Shown here: positions 51,601-62,219 of the stretch, in pieces
Layout: each line of letters opens with the position of its first letter
Position numbering within the stretch: position 1 is the first letter of the stretch
DNA from: Polyodon spathula
Lineage: Eukaryota; Chordata; Actinopteri; Acipenseriformes; Polyodontidae
Assembly: GCF_017654505.1 (NCBI RefSeq)
Contig: NC_054536.1
Span: 30,083,970-30,147,969, forward strand
Direction of reading: 5' to 3'
Length of the DNA: 64,000 nt
Notes under the pieces: generated by a model
The model's database searches: none
What the model was told of the DNA's origin: nothing
What the model saw: only the letters and a program-made list of their open reading frames with translations
Position numbers and translations under genes: made by a program

Positions 51601-52526
51601 CACAGGGCACTGAGGGTGCTTTGTACAGCAATACAATGCACACTAGTACCAAGTACCACTGAAAAGGCCCAAATGCTATGCACTGGGTTAATGTGCTAAG
51701 CTGCTGAGCCGGAGCTATGACACGCGGCACACTAAAATAACTGTAGCCGGTTTGAAGACTGGAACAGTATTTTTTTTTTTTCTCTCTCTTTAGAAAGTCA
51801 AAAACAAACACAACTCGGCTTGGCACAACGTGCAAACGCGGACCAGAAACTGAGACAAAACAATTTGTGGAGGACAAAATCCAAAATGGATGAGGCTGGA
51901 AACAACAGCCGCCGCTTCTCAGCTGCCAAAAAACACACAGCCGTGTGATTCAGACTAAAAATGAACTACCGTCGCATCCAAAGGAAGGGTTCTGAGGAGG
52001 AATAGCAATTTTTTTATTTATTTATTTTTTTAACCAAAAACATTCTCTGAAGAGAAAGAGAGTACACGTCAGCTCAGGTTGGAGTGAGGAATCAAATGGC
52101 AAAGGTCACTGTGTGACGTAACGTCTTCTTCTAGAATGCAACAGACACGTGGAATATGTGCTCAGGTCATGTGACACGAGGGTCATTTGAAAGGGAAGAC
52201 TGAAAGGGAACAAACATGGTGGGCAGCGGGCAGGGAGTTTCTCAGAAATGAGAAAGTTTATGCCTGTATTTGTGACAATTTCAAGCAAATGGACATAAAC
52301 CGCGGGTACAGTACACTTAACTCACACACTCAAAAACAAAAAAAAATTCTGCAAAATGTCTCATTCTTGACCTTTATTATATTAATATAAAGGAAAGAAA
52401 TTGTAAAAACAATTCTAAACTTATTTACAAAAATAAAGTCAAACAAAATACTGTACAGCTGTACCATAACAACAACTGCGGCTCTCGTTGCTCTCAAGCA
52501 GCTTCTTTTTTTTAAGCACTTTTTAA

Positions 52527-52896
52527 ATTGGCAGGGATGGGGTTAATTTCCCCTACCTGCCTGGGTTTATTATGTTCAGGTGGCTGGGGTTGATTAGGTC
52601 AATTAACGATCAATCAGTGCCCAGCCACCTGACATAAAAGGAGGTCTCTGCTTCTCATTTGGGTGGAGGGAGTTGAGGAAGCAGGTTGGTAGTTTTTGTG
52701 GGGTTTGTGTGTATTTTTGAGATTTGTGAAGGCATTGCCCAGCCTGGAAATCTTTATTTTGTACATTTTGCTTTTTGTCTTTAAATCCCTTTATTTTTCC
52801 CTTGTGCACTTTTATTTTGTGTTATTTATAATAAAATTAGTATTTTTTGAGCTGCAGACTGTCTCTGGGCCTCTATCCACTCACCAGCCTGCCACA
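52527..52896 (+). mobile_element. LTR-like segment (unrelated to the 29415 family)
   Basis: It is bounded by TGGCAGGG on the left and CCTGCCACA on the right, an inverted terminal pair. It has a CATAAAAGGAGG TATA-like box at 52631, AATAAAATT near 52829, and a T-rich 3' half. The order fits a solo LTR. No clean target duplication adjoins; AGCAC follows the right end (52897-52901) and recurs at 52515-52519, a few bases outside the apparent left end. Confidence 0.45.
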
Positions 52897-53514
52897 AGCA
52901 CCCTAGCAAAAAACAACTCTAGAAAAACCAATAACTATCCTTAAACGGGATATCTGTGTCAAATAATATTTTTAAAACTGATTGAACTTTAGTAAGTTGA
53001 TATAATCAGTAAAATTTGTGGATTATAAAGACATTCCTAAGTATATTTACAAAACATAGCGATACAAGATACAGCTGTACCATTTGGTCTTAATTTTTTT
53101 AACACCATTTGTTTGCACTTCTTTTGGCAAACTGAGTTAATTAATAATAATAATTAATAACAACTGTCTTTCGTTGTGTGTGATGTCAGTAGCACGGCTC
53201 GGCTCTGCAGTGAAAAAACAACCCAGGCTCTCCTTAACTGCACCGTGAGGGCTCGGTACAACCCTGGTGCAAGCTTGGTTGCAGTGGAAAAGTAACATAA
53301 TACTGTCACTCTGTTTTTACTATTTCTCTTTGTAAGCATTAAAAGCAGTGCCTTGTCCACTGAGACAGTACATAATGCTGCTGGTTTTCCTGGAAAAGGT
53401 ACGTTGGGGACATGTCATATTATTGAGCTGTAGCCTTTGAAAGCGCTATAAATCTTTGGTTGATGTGACAGTGCTGTCAAGAATAACATGTCATTATAAA
53501 ACAAGGAAAAAGAA

Positions 53515-54060
53515 AATGTACAAACGAGTTGGCCTTTTGGCCATATTAGCTTGTTCAGTTACTGAATGAGCTTATGTTGTTGTATAAAAGGTTGCAGTCA
53601 TTAATAACCATGTTTGGCGATTTGTAGCAAACTCCTAGTTTTTAAAAAAAATTTTAATCTGTTACCTTGACCCAGGTGGATTCATCCAGGTTTTGAATTT
53701 CACCTATGTCCATTGGTTTAACCTGTATGCTGTTTTAATATACAGCGCCACCCCTCCTCCTCATCTGTCCTGTCTGTCCATCTTAAAAAACCATAACCTA
53801 CTAATTGTGTATTCCTGTAAGTTGCTTGGGATAAGTTTCAACAGTGACTATCATAGTTTGTGGAAGCAACTGTAGCTTCTAACTCTAGGAGGTTGTTTTT
53901 AATACTTCTTACGTTTAAACAAAGACATCTTAAGATTTGACTATCATTGTCCATCATGACTTTTCTAGTCTGTACCTCTTTACTAGTTTCTCCTTGTGGT
54001 CCAGCAGTGCCGTTTCTACTATACCCTGCCCCCCTCATACCTAGTTTAAACAATTCTTCA
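53515..54060 (-). mobile_element. Diverged CR1-like LINE copy, internally deleted
   Basis: Minus-strand codons give ELFKLGMRGAGYS, then LCLNVRSIKNNLLELEATV and STNYD (53838-54053), the start of the endonuclease as in the long LINE (LNARSIRNKILELEA). At 53735-53778 the minus strand gives GGGVALYI-type codons, the next endonuclease block. At 53515-53580 a degenerate version of the family 3' end (TACAAACGAG, GGCC) follows. Nearly all of the RT is deleted. Confidence 0.7.
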
Positions 54061-54239
54061 CTTCCATGCCTATGCGCTCACCTAGTATGTGGGGCTCTTG
54101 TTCAGATGCAGCCCTTCCTATTTGTAGCAGTGCAGTTTATCATGAAAGGTTTCCCAGTGTCAGATGTATCAGAACCCCTCTTGCGCCACGCTTTGAGCCA
54201 TTCATCCAGGTTTCTTTTTTTTTTTTTAATTTACTAGTC

Positions 54240-55670
54240 CCCAATTATTCGTCCTAATTATTCGTAATTTAGTAGTCACCAGTAAGATGGGTTCATAAAG
54301 AAATTGAATTTATCAGACCAGTGTTTTGGTGAAAAACATTTCTTCTTTTCCCCGAACAAGCAATGAGTGAGTGCAAAGCCAGACCAATCCAAAATACACG
54401 AAAGGGAATTCCCCACCATCCTTTTGGAAATTTAAATCTCAAGTGAAAATGTGTCATTCTTAAAAAAATCAAAACAAAAATATACCAGAAAGCCATGAGC
54501 AAACTTCTTCAGTGTTGTGATGGAACAGAGAATGTTGGTGACCAAGCCAGAGCTTCTTCAACCACTGCAGCAGATTCTGTTGATAAAAATGTCATACTCT
54601 CAAAAAAATTTTATGTGATTGATGCAATACTGGGGGAGATCCTGTGCTGTAAAATGCTCTAAAAATCCAGCTGTGGCTTTTCAGGATATAGGTTAATCCA
54701 GTCAACCCCATAGTCAAGAAGACAAACCTTCAGAAACATTGTCTTCTTTTAAAAATGTTATTTTTTATGTTCACATAATAAATAATAAACCTTGTATATG
54801 AATTGATTCATTGATTGATTGACACATCTACTGTATCCTTAAACACAAAAAGGATTCCCCTATACCTGGTAACCTACCTGCTCATCTCAAGGAGAACAAA
54901 GGAATATCAAAGGAATCTTGTAGCCTTTTTGCTGCCAAGCTGAGTAGGGCATTATTATACACTGACATTTTTGCATAAATCTGGAGAAGTGCTCATCCAG
55001 TTGTCGCTGTGTCGTTTTAAATATGAATTCCATCGGTATGTTATAACTTAATCACAGCTCAACAGTTTACTGGGCTGAAAGGGGAATTCTACAGAGATGC
55101 ATCACTTAGCCTATACAGCTACATAATTGTAATTAGAGCTGTTACTCATGCTGCAATCTCACTGTGACCCCTCTCTGACCACAGGACTGAGCTTGTTTTG
55201 TCTGAGTGGCAGTGGAAGGTTGTGCAGACAAAGTATATATGGTTAATTTACATCCCAGCCCACGACTCTGTACTCATGTGGTTTAACTGCTGTGGAAGGA
55301 TACATAGTCAAAAAGGCAAAAAGGCAAAATTGTTCTTTATAACCTGTGTCTCTGGATAAAGTAGATTTAAAAAACACCCACAAATAATGTGAACAGACAT
55401 CACTACGAGTGTACACGGTGGGGGAAAAGCCAGAACAGCAGCAGGGAAAACAGATTTCTCAGAGTGCTGACATTTTGTATAACACTAAATAATAATTGTT
55501 ACAAATTCATATACCATCCAGATTTTTTTATTTTTTTATTGAATTGCCTAAGTGTAATAAAAGATTATTTTAAAAGCACAAGGTTAAATTACATTTGCTA
55601 GGAAAACCTTTTGAAATGATACTGGGGTCATTTTACAATGATCATCCAGCTTAAATTTTGGTAACATTTT
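54240..55670. other. Intergenic stretch, no gene seen
   Basis: AT-rich; short open frames only. An ATTGATTGATTG run near 54806 could be the tail of an L2 copy whose body is gone. Confidence 0.45.
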
Positions 55671-55674
55671 AAAT

Positions 55675-55847
55675 GAAAGAGTAAGTAGCGGGGGTTCGGA
55701 AAAATATAATGTTACATGTCCCCACGTGTTGCTACAACTGTTTAAATAATGTACCTGTCATTTTTCTTTTCATTGTTAACACCCTGTTGTAGTAACACAT
55801 GGGGATGTGTAATGCTATATTTTTCTCAACCCCGCTACCTACTCTTT
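55675..55847. mobile_element. 173-bp hairpin MITE
   Basis: It starts AAAGAGTAAGTAGCGGGG and ends in the near-inverse CCCCGCTACCTACTCTTT. Inner blocks AAAAATATA, CATGTCCCCACGTGTTGCTA and CAACTGTTTAA are mirrored by TATATTTTT, GTAACACATGGGGATGTG and ACACCCTGTTG. Arms of about 65-70 bases surround a ~40-base AT-rich loop. No coding capacity. Confidence 0.85.
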
Positions 55848-55849
55848 AT

Positions 55850-58165
55850 AAAGTCTCTAATTGCAATGTAATTACACTACATTAAACTAGTAATTACACA
55901 TATTGTGCTGTTACAATACAATAACATGCATGCAATAACAGGCTTATTTACAAACAAAATTAAAATAAATCAATTGCTAGCTTTTTGTAATTGTACAGTA
56001 CACTGTGGCTGTGTATTTTTACAATGTGATGTCTATGTTACAACACATGCACTCACAGTGTAATTACATTGTAGTTACAGACACTTAATGTACGTTAACT
56101 GTAATGTTTCTATGTTAATCCTGTATTTCTACTGATATCATTGTTTGACAGTCAGTACAGTGTGTCCAGCGCTGTCTGGCTCGTAATGCAAATAGTCCCT
56201 AATTTAAATATAGTTAATATTCAAAAATAGCCAGTGATTTAGATTTCTTTCCAGCGTGGGTCATTTCAAGCAAAATGTCACACGAAAAGAGATGCTTCTG
56301 ATGTCAAGCCCCAGTCTGGATTGTGTTTCTCATGTACCTGGAGAGACACTTTTTTTAGATTCCCTCACATTAAAAGCCTTCCAACTGATTGAGGGAGGAA
56401 CATGTGAGATGGGACAAATGAATCAGTCAGCAGGTACAGTCAGGCCTCAGAGTAGCATATTGAAATAAAGTAGGTTCCATTACGAGTTCACCTTAATGTT
56501 GCACAGAGGAGTACCATGGAAAAAGAGTATGTACAGAACAGTATAGCATCCTGGAGAAAGTGGCGGGACAGCCCTCCTGGTTTGTGGTTCCTGGGGGTGG
56601 GGTATTTGTAGCCAGTTTACACATGACTCAGACCACTTGTTTCCAAATTATCTTGGCATCCCTGTATAGATAATCGCTCACTCTTCTAATAAATATGTAT
56701 AGAGGGAAATCTCTCTGAAGATCAGTTCAGGGACCAACAAAATGTGACCTTACTGCTGAAGCTTCATAGAGTGTATACCATAGCATTTTGATTGTTTTAA
56801 TACATTCATTTAGCCAATTGATTTAACTGGGTTAGAAATGTATTGCTATGATACAGGCAATTCGATACACAGCTAAAGGTAAAGCAATGTATTTGTTTAA
56901 AAGACCAGGGCTTTCTGTAACCCTTTAAGTATGCTGAAATACCCTTACGGTTCTTTTGACTGACACCCATTAAGAAAAAAGACAAAATAACAGGGAGATG
57001 CAGCATTTATATAATACAGAGCATAAATCAGAGATTTGCTAAACAATCAAATCATGCATGTGAGGTTCAGCCTAGTTACACAAAGCGTGTAATACACAGC
57101 TACCCCGTCAAAACATGAACATCAAAGTCATTGGACAAAAGGCTTCATCTCAGTATCTTTTAATGAAATAATAACTTTTATAAAGTTGCAGGCGATGAAA
57201 CTCCACAGTATGGTACATATGTGTTTGCTAGAGGAAGTAGTTCAGGGCTCCAGAATACACACAGCCATAGACAGAGTACCCTGCCCTTGCTGTCCCAGAG
57301 AGAGTGACGGGCGCCTTTGTTTATCAGCTCTGCAGGGCTGCAGTAGCCAAGCCCTCAATCCAGAGTCCTCGTGCCTAGAGCTGTCTGCAGAAGCCAATTT
57401 CAGTCCAGGCTATCCTGTTTCAAATTTACACTGAGACAGAGGAAAGCTTAGGAGGGATCCTGGGAAGAAACTGCAAAAAACTGAGGTGGGGAGAACATGG
57501 CTGCCCAGAGCTGGGAGAAAATCTTGACTTTTCATAAAAAGCCAATTTGAGAATCAGCTGGATTTCCATGCAGGCTATTACAAGCAGGAGGAGCAGAGAG
57601 AATGCAATTGCAATTTGCTGGTTCCCACTTGTTCTATGCCAATGACATTTTGGGTTCACATGCATTTTATAAATGGTAGGATGTTCATATTTTGTGTTAT
57701 TAACAGCAGCGTTGACGATTTCCAGCTGTAATATTTTGAAAGTAACATATTAATCATACGTTTATTCATACACAATGCATAAAAAAAAGCTTTATTTACT
57801 AAAATTGGGGTCTGGCAAATGAACATAATGCTGAACTCACTTTGACTAACAACTAAAAACATTTTGGGTAACTATCTAAGCAATATAATTTCAATTAAAG
57901 ACCACAGTCTTTGTGTCAAATGTAACTTTCTGAAAAAAAAAAAAAAAGTTTTAATGCTATTGCAATAGTCTGACACCAAGTGGGGCTATGAGCTAAGTAG
58001 AAATCCCATTAGAATGAAAAAAAAACATGTTTTTGAGGGAAAGTGATTTTAGCCCTGCTTTTATTTCTCTGTTCATATGTTTGTAGATGTGATAAATTGA
58101 TGTCTAGTTTGTTATTTACATTTGTTTTCAATTAACCTCAATATCTTTGTTGACATTTGAAAGGA
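55850..58165. other. Intergenic stretch, no gene seen
   Basis: The segment 57190-57660 is less AT-rich, but its frames (57186-57434 plus, 57426-57665 minus) show no motifs. No splice-bounded exon was recognised. Confidence 0.4.
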
Positions 58166-58167
58166 GA

Positions 58168-58266
58168 TTTCTTCTTCTTCTTCTTCTTCTTCTTCTTCTT
58201 CTTCTTCTTCTTCTTCTTCTTCTTCTTCTTCTTCTTCTTCTTCGTCATCTTCTTCTTCTTCTTCTT
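58168..58266. repeat. (CTT)n / (GAA)n microsatellite, ~99 bases
   Basis: About 25 pure CTT triplets, one CGTCAT interruption near 58243-58248, then about six more. The minus strand is almost pure purine (AAG/GAA). It creates spurious poly-Leu, poly-Phe and poly-Lys open frames. Confidence 0.98.
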
Positions 58267-58409
58267 GTACTGTATTGGTATAAAGGAAAGTTTATTCTTT
58301 TTCTGGTACCATATCACTTCCTGCAGTACAGGGTCTACCACGCAAGAGACTCTAAACTAGGACTAAAAGGTGCCAGGAAGATCAGCATTTAAAAAGCATA
58401 AAGTTGACG

Positions 58410-60430
58410 GGCCCTATTTAGCAACGTTCGCAAGCCCCTACACAATCGCAAAACGCTTTTGCGGACAAGTTAGCGCACCAGAATCAGGTGCACATGTGGA
58501 CAAACAGACATATGCCCACCTATGTGATTTATCAACAGTATTTTAGTGCCCACCTGGCAAGTCAGCGTTAGCGCTGGACAAGGGCTGAACTTTAGGGGAG
58601 TGTCTTCATTTACATACAACTGTAGCGATTTAGCAAACCATCAACAGTGCTAGCATTTGTGTTTTAATTGACATGAAAAAACCAAGTCTAAACTGTGGGC
58701 AAATTACATTGTTGACTGTAAATACAACTGAAAGTGCCCGGGAAGCAGGGAAAGAAATAATAAATAATAGGGAAACAAAAGAAATATGTAGTGCGCACTG
58801 GATTCTTATGTGGCCAGACAAAGAGAGAGGAGGAGGAGGAGATGTCCACAAATATTTAGAAGTCATCTGTCTTTTCTGAGCCTGTCTGACACACAATGTA
58901 TGCAGCCTCAACAGAAAAATAATCACTGACATCTGCTAACTGCCTCAGGCTGATCTGGAAGGAGACATGTGGAGAGCACACTGTTTGCCTGTAGCACTAA
59001 AGGTATCCGCTGCCCTAACATTTTATGCCACTGGCTCGTTCCAGCGTACTGTGGGTTATACTGCAGGCATGAGCCAGTCGGCTGTATCATGTGCAGTGCA
59101 AAGCGTGCAGTGAATATCAATATCCCTATATATATCATATTATATATAGCCATCGATTGCACACATGTGCAGCTATGTGCACCAACACAGAATAGGCATC
59201 TCTACATAAATCGTAAGGAGACCTATTCTGTCAACATGCAAGTAATGTGTGATCTGTGATGTCAACAACTACATCACAAATGTGTATGCAAACTATCGCT
59301 GCTCCGCTCATGACTTGTATAATTCAGATGCGTTTCAGTGGGATCAGTGAATGTGACTGTAGATTAATAGCCCTGTATAAGCATTGTAACAAATGGCTAG
59401 TTACCAATGATTACAGCAAGTTTTTTGGTATTCTTTTCCCTTTTGCTATCTTCCAATTCATTAATTTTTTCTTCATCCAAATCAACTTGTATACTTACTA
59501 ATTTTAGTATCTTCAGAGACATCCATATTTTCAGGTAGCTGGCCACTCAGTTTATAGTTACTGCTCTGCAACTGTGACAGTATACCGATATTGTAAATTG
59601 TGTGAGGCAGCACAGGGATTTCGAATAAGTGAAAAGGCTCCAACTGTCCATATCCATCCAATATACAGACAGCTAGAACCTTGCTCGACCAATCACATTG
59701 CTTGTTTCATGTTCCATTTAGTGTAACTTATCCATGGTGTCAAGTAAACCACAGGTACACATGAGCCATTGCATTAACATGCATATATGTAACAGAACTC
59801 ACACCTTTACCTTTGTATTTACAAGTTTATTTTTAGTTAAATGTCCTTATGAAATCATTTGAAAGAACTGCAGTGAATTAATCAATGACAGTATACAGTA
59901 CTGTACAAACTCACTACAACTTGTATATAGTTCGATTGAAATAAGAACTAATAAAACAACTACAGCATTATTTTTTATGAAAACAATCCAAACACAAGCT
60001 GTGCACAAACTGCTGACTATACTTTTAGGTATTGGTTTGTACTGTCTAATTTGATGCTTAAATAAAAAAAGTTAACAAATGTACATTATACAGAATTTTG
60101 TCAGGCAGCATTCAGGCACTGTATGTTTTATTCCTCTGTTAACAGAAACTGTCTAACAATGTGTGGATACTCTAAATCCCACATTAAATGTTAAATGTCA
60201 CTCACATGTTAAATTCGATCTTTTGATTTGTACAATGCATATCACTTATACAAAAGTTGTTATATTAATAGCCACTACCAAATTGTTATACGGAGCAACT
60301 CTATATGGTGCCACTGCCATGTTTGGAGCAGGGTATATACCAACACACCGTATTACTTCAATTTGGCACCGCGGCATTTATTTTAAATTGACTATGGCCT
60401 TTAAACGAGCACGACCTTTATTAATAATAC
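58410..60430. other. Intergenic stretch, weak traces of a DNA transposon
   Basis: GGGCCCTATTTAGCAACG at 58411 and the following GCGGACAAG/GCGCACCAG phrases look like the end of a Harbinger-type element. No matching right end or transposase motif was found. Open frames at 58630-59259 have no recognised domain. Confidence 0.35.
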
Positions 60431-60434
60431 TGTA

Positions 60435-60785
60435 GCGATCTTGGTTCCTGCAGGCAGGCACATCACACAGGGCGAGGCAATCCACACACAGGCAGAGGGC
60501 GGGCCTGAACCCGGGACCTCTCGTACTAAAGCACAGTGCTGATACCACTGTAGAAAAGAGCCTATGCCTTAGTGCAAGAGGCCCCAGGTCCGGGGCGGAC
60601 TTGAGGTTGGCAGGGGAGAGTGTAGCGTGCATGGGGGAAGGCAGCAGCAGGGCTGGTAGGTTACATAATCACATGAAGACTGGAGTGTGAGAGGTCCTGG
60701 GGTCGTGCCTGCCTTCCACCTGTGTGTGGATTGCCTTGACCTTGGTGAGGCACCTGCCTGCGGGAACTGAGATCACCACAATACT
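60435..60785. mobile_element. Inverted pair of tRNA-like SINE copies
   Basis: On the minus strand from about 60570 there is a tRNA-like head with box A-like CAGTGGTATCAGCA and box B-like GGTCCCGGGTTCAGGCCC. The body CCTGTGTGTGGATTGCC…GTGCCTGCCTGCAGGAAC and GATC run down to about 60435. On the plus strand from about 60690 to 60785 a second copy shows GAGAGGTCCTGGGG, CACCTGTGTGTGGATTGCC and GCACCTGCCTGCGGGAAC. The heads face each other across about 120 bases. Confidence 0.65.
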
Positions 60786-60789
60786 TTGC

Positions 60790-62158
60790 TTTACAAATGC
60801 TGCAATATTTTATTACATGATTTAAGGCATTTTACAAGCTGTGCTGTGAGTGGCACCGATTTGCAGCACTATACTCTTGTGTGTTTTTTGGGGCTTGAAT
60901 GCAGTACATTTAATGACAGTTAGGTGGGAGTTGGGAGGTCAGGGGAGTACTGTACCAGCGAATCAGTATTGTGTATTAGTTGCTATGGGGCGGGACAAGA
61001 AGAGGAGAGTGAACGGTAGTTGAGTGTGATGTAGTTGTTTTTCTTAACAAAAAGTATTACCTTTATATTGGTTTGACTTCTGTTAAAAATAAAATATATC
61101 CTACTCTGTTATTTTTTTTTCTCACTGTAATTTACCTGCTTGTTTGTAATTTCTCTGTAAGAGAAACCAAAACAACATTTTTTCATAGATAGTAAGCACA
61201 TTTTTTTTGACTGGACAGAGTAAAATTCCAATTAAATAAAAAAACAAAACAATTAAACCCCCTACAAGAAGATATCTTCGGCCAGCTTTCGGATAGCGCT
61301 TAGAGTGACCAGCAAAGCTCTAAGTTCCTCTGAGTTTAAGTTTTCACCATCCAAGCTGAGGGCGAGGTAAACAGACTTCCCTTGTTTTATCCCCTGCTGT
61401 GTTGGCATTGAACTCTGCTGGGGGGGTTAAATGGATGTGAAGGACTTCTTTGCTGTAAGTAGTTCCTCTTGGGTTGTCTGTCAGGACAGTATCATAAAAT
61501 AAAATGTGCTAACAAAGGTGTGCGTACATTAATTTGTATTACACAGCGGATTGAGGCTGCAGTCTCTTCGGGGGTGTCACATGTACATAGCCAGAGTTGT
61601 GCGTTTCTTTCTTTATTTTTTGAACAGTGGTAGAAAAAAAATACCTTTACGTTTCTTTATAGAGCGGCGTTTATTCAAGGGCGGCATCTATTAAAAAGCT
61701 GATATGAGTGAGGCGTTAATTTTAGGGCGGTGTAAATTCGAAGTAATACGATATATATATGGCACCGATATAAGGAAAAAAAATTACAATCAGCTATTGG
61801 CAGTTTTTGTTGTTTTAGCCGTAATGTACACCGATATTCATCCATGAATTTCTTCCAGCACAGAATTGAATGTTTGGTCAGGCGTGCTTACTAATGACGT
61901 AAGAACACTGAGGCGGTAATTTCCCTTGTTGTGCTGTGTAACATGCAGTCAACCTGCAGTAAACACGTCTCAAAAGAGCAGTGTTTGGAGTTTTTTTTTT
62001 TAAATATCTGAAGACAACAATAGGAGAGCTGAGTTGTGTGCAGCTGAAAAGACTTGATGCTACATTAAATCCAACAATAAGAGTAGAATATTATTTTGAT
62101 TCTTTTTTTTATTTTTATTTTTTACGTTGAATCCTAAACAACAATGATGGTTTAATGG

Positions 62159-62160
<2 letters not shown>
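60790..62160. other. AT-rich intergenic stretch, no gene seen
   Basis: No open frame of 60 or more codons and no recognised repeat. Confidence 0.5.

Positions 62161-62217
<57 letters not shown>
62161..62217. repeat. (ATT)n microsatellite
   Basis: About 19 ATT triplets. Confidence 0.97.
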
Positions 62218-62218
<1 letters not shown>

Positions 62219-62219
62219 C

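Larger units (their letters stand above)
48996..52200 (-). mobile_element. DIRS-type tyrosine-recombinase retroelement, internally deleted
   Basis: The two ends carry inverted repeats. The stretch 49056-49088 (AAATGACCCTCGTGTCACAT…) is repeated exactly in inverse at 52157-52190, and GCATTCTGGAACAAGACGCTACGT near 49133 matches the inverse near 52115-52140. The outer left segment 48996-49033 recurs in inverse at 49231-49270, as in the internal complementary region of DIRS elements. On the minus strand the order is gag-like (51304-51600), RNase-H region (50400-51100), then tyrosine recombinase (49475-50137). The reverse transcriptase between gag and RNase H is missing. An AT-rich 190-base segment (51111-51300) sits at the deletion. 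Confidence 0.88.

Noticed and set aside
58138..58392. Open frames of poly-Leu, poly-Phe or poly-Lys
   Set aside because: They are translations of the CTT/GAA microsatellite on both strands, without protein-like flanks.
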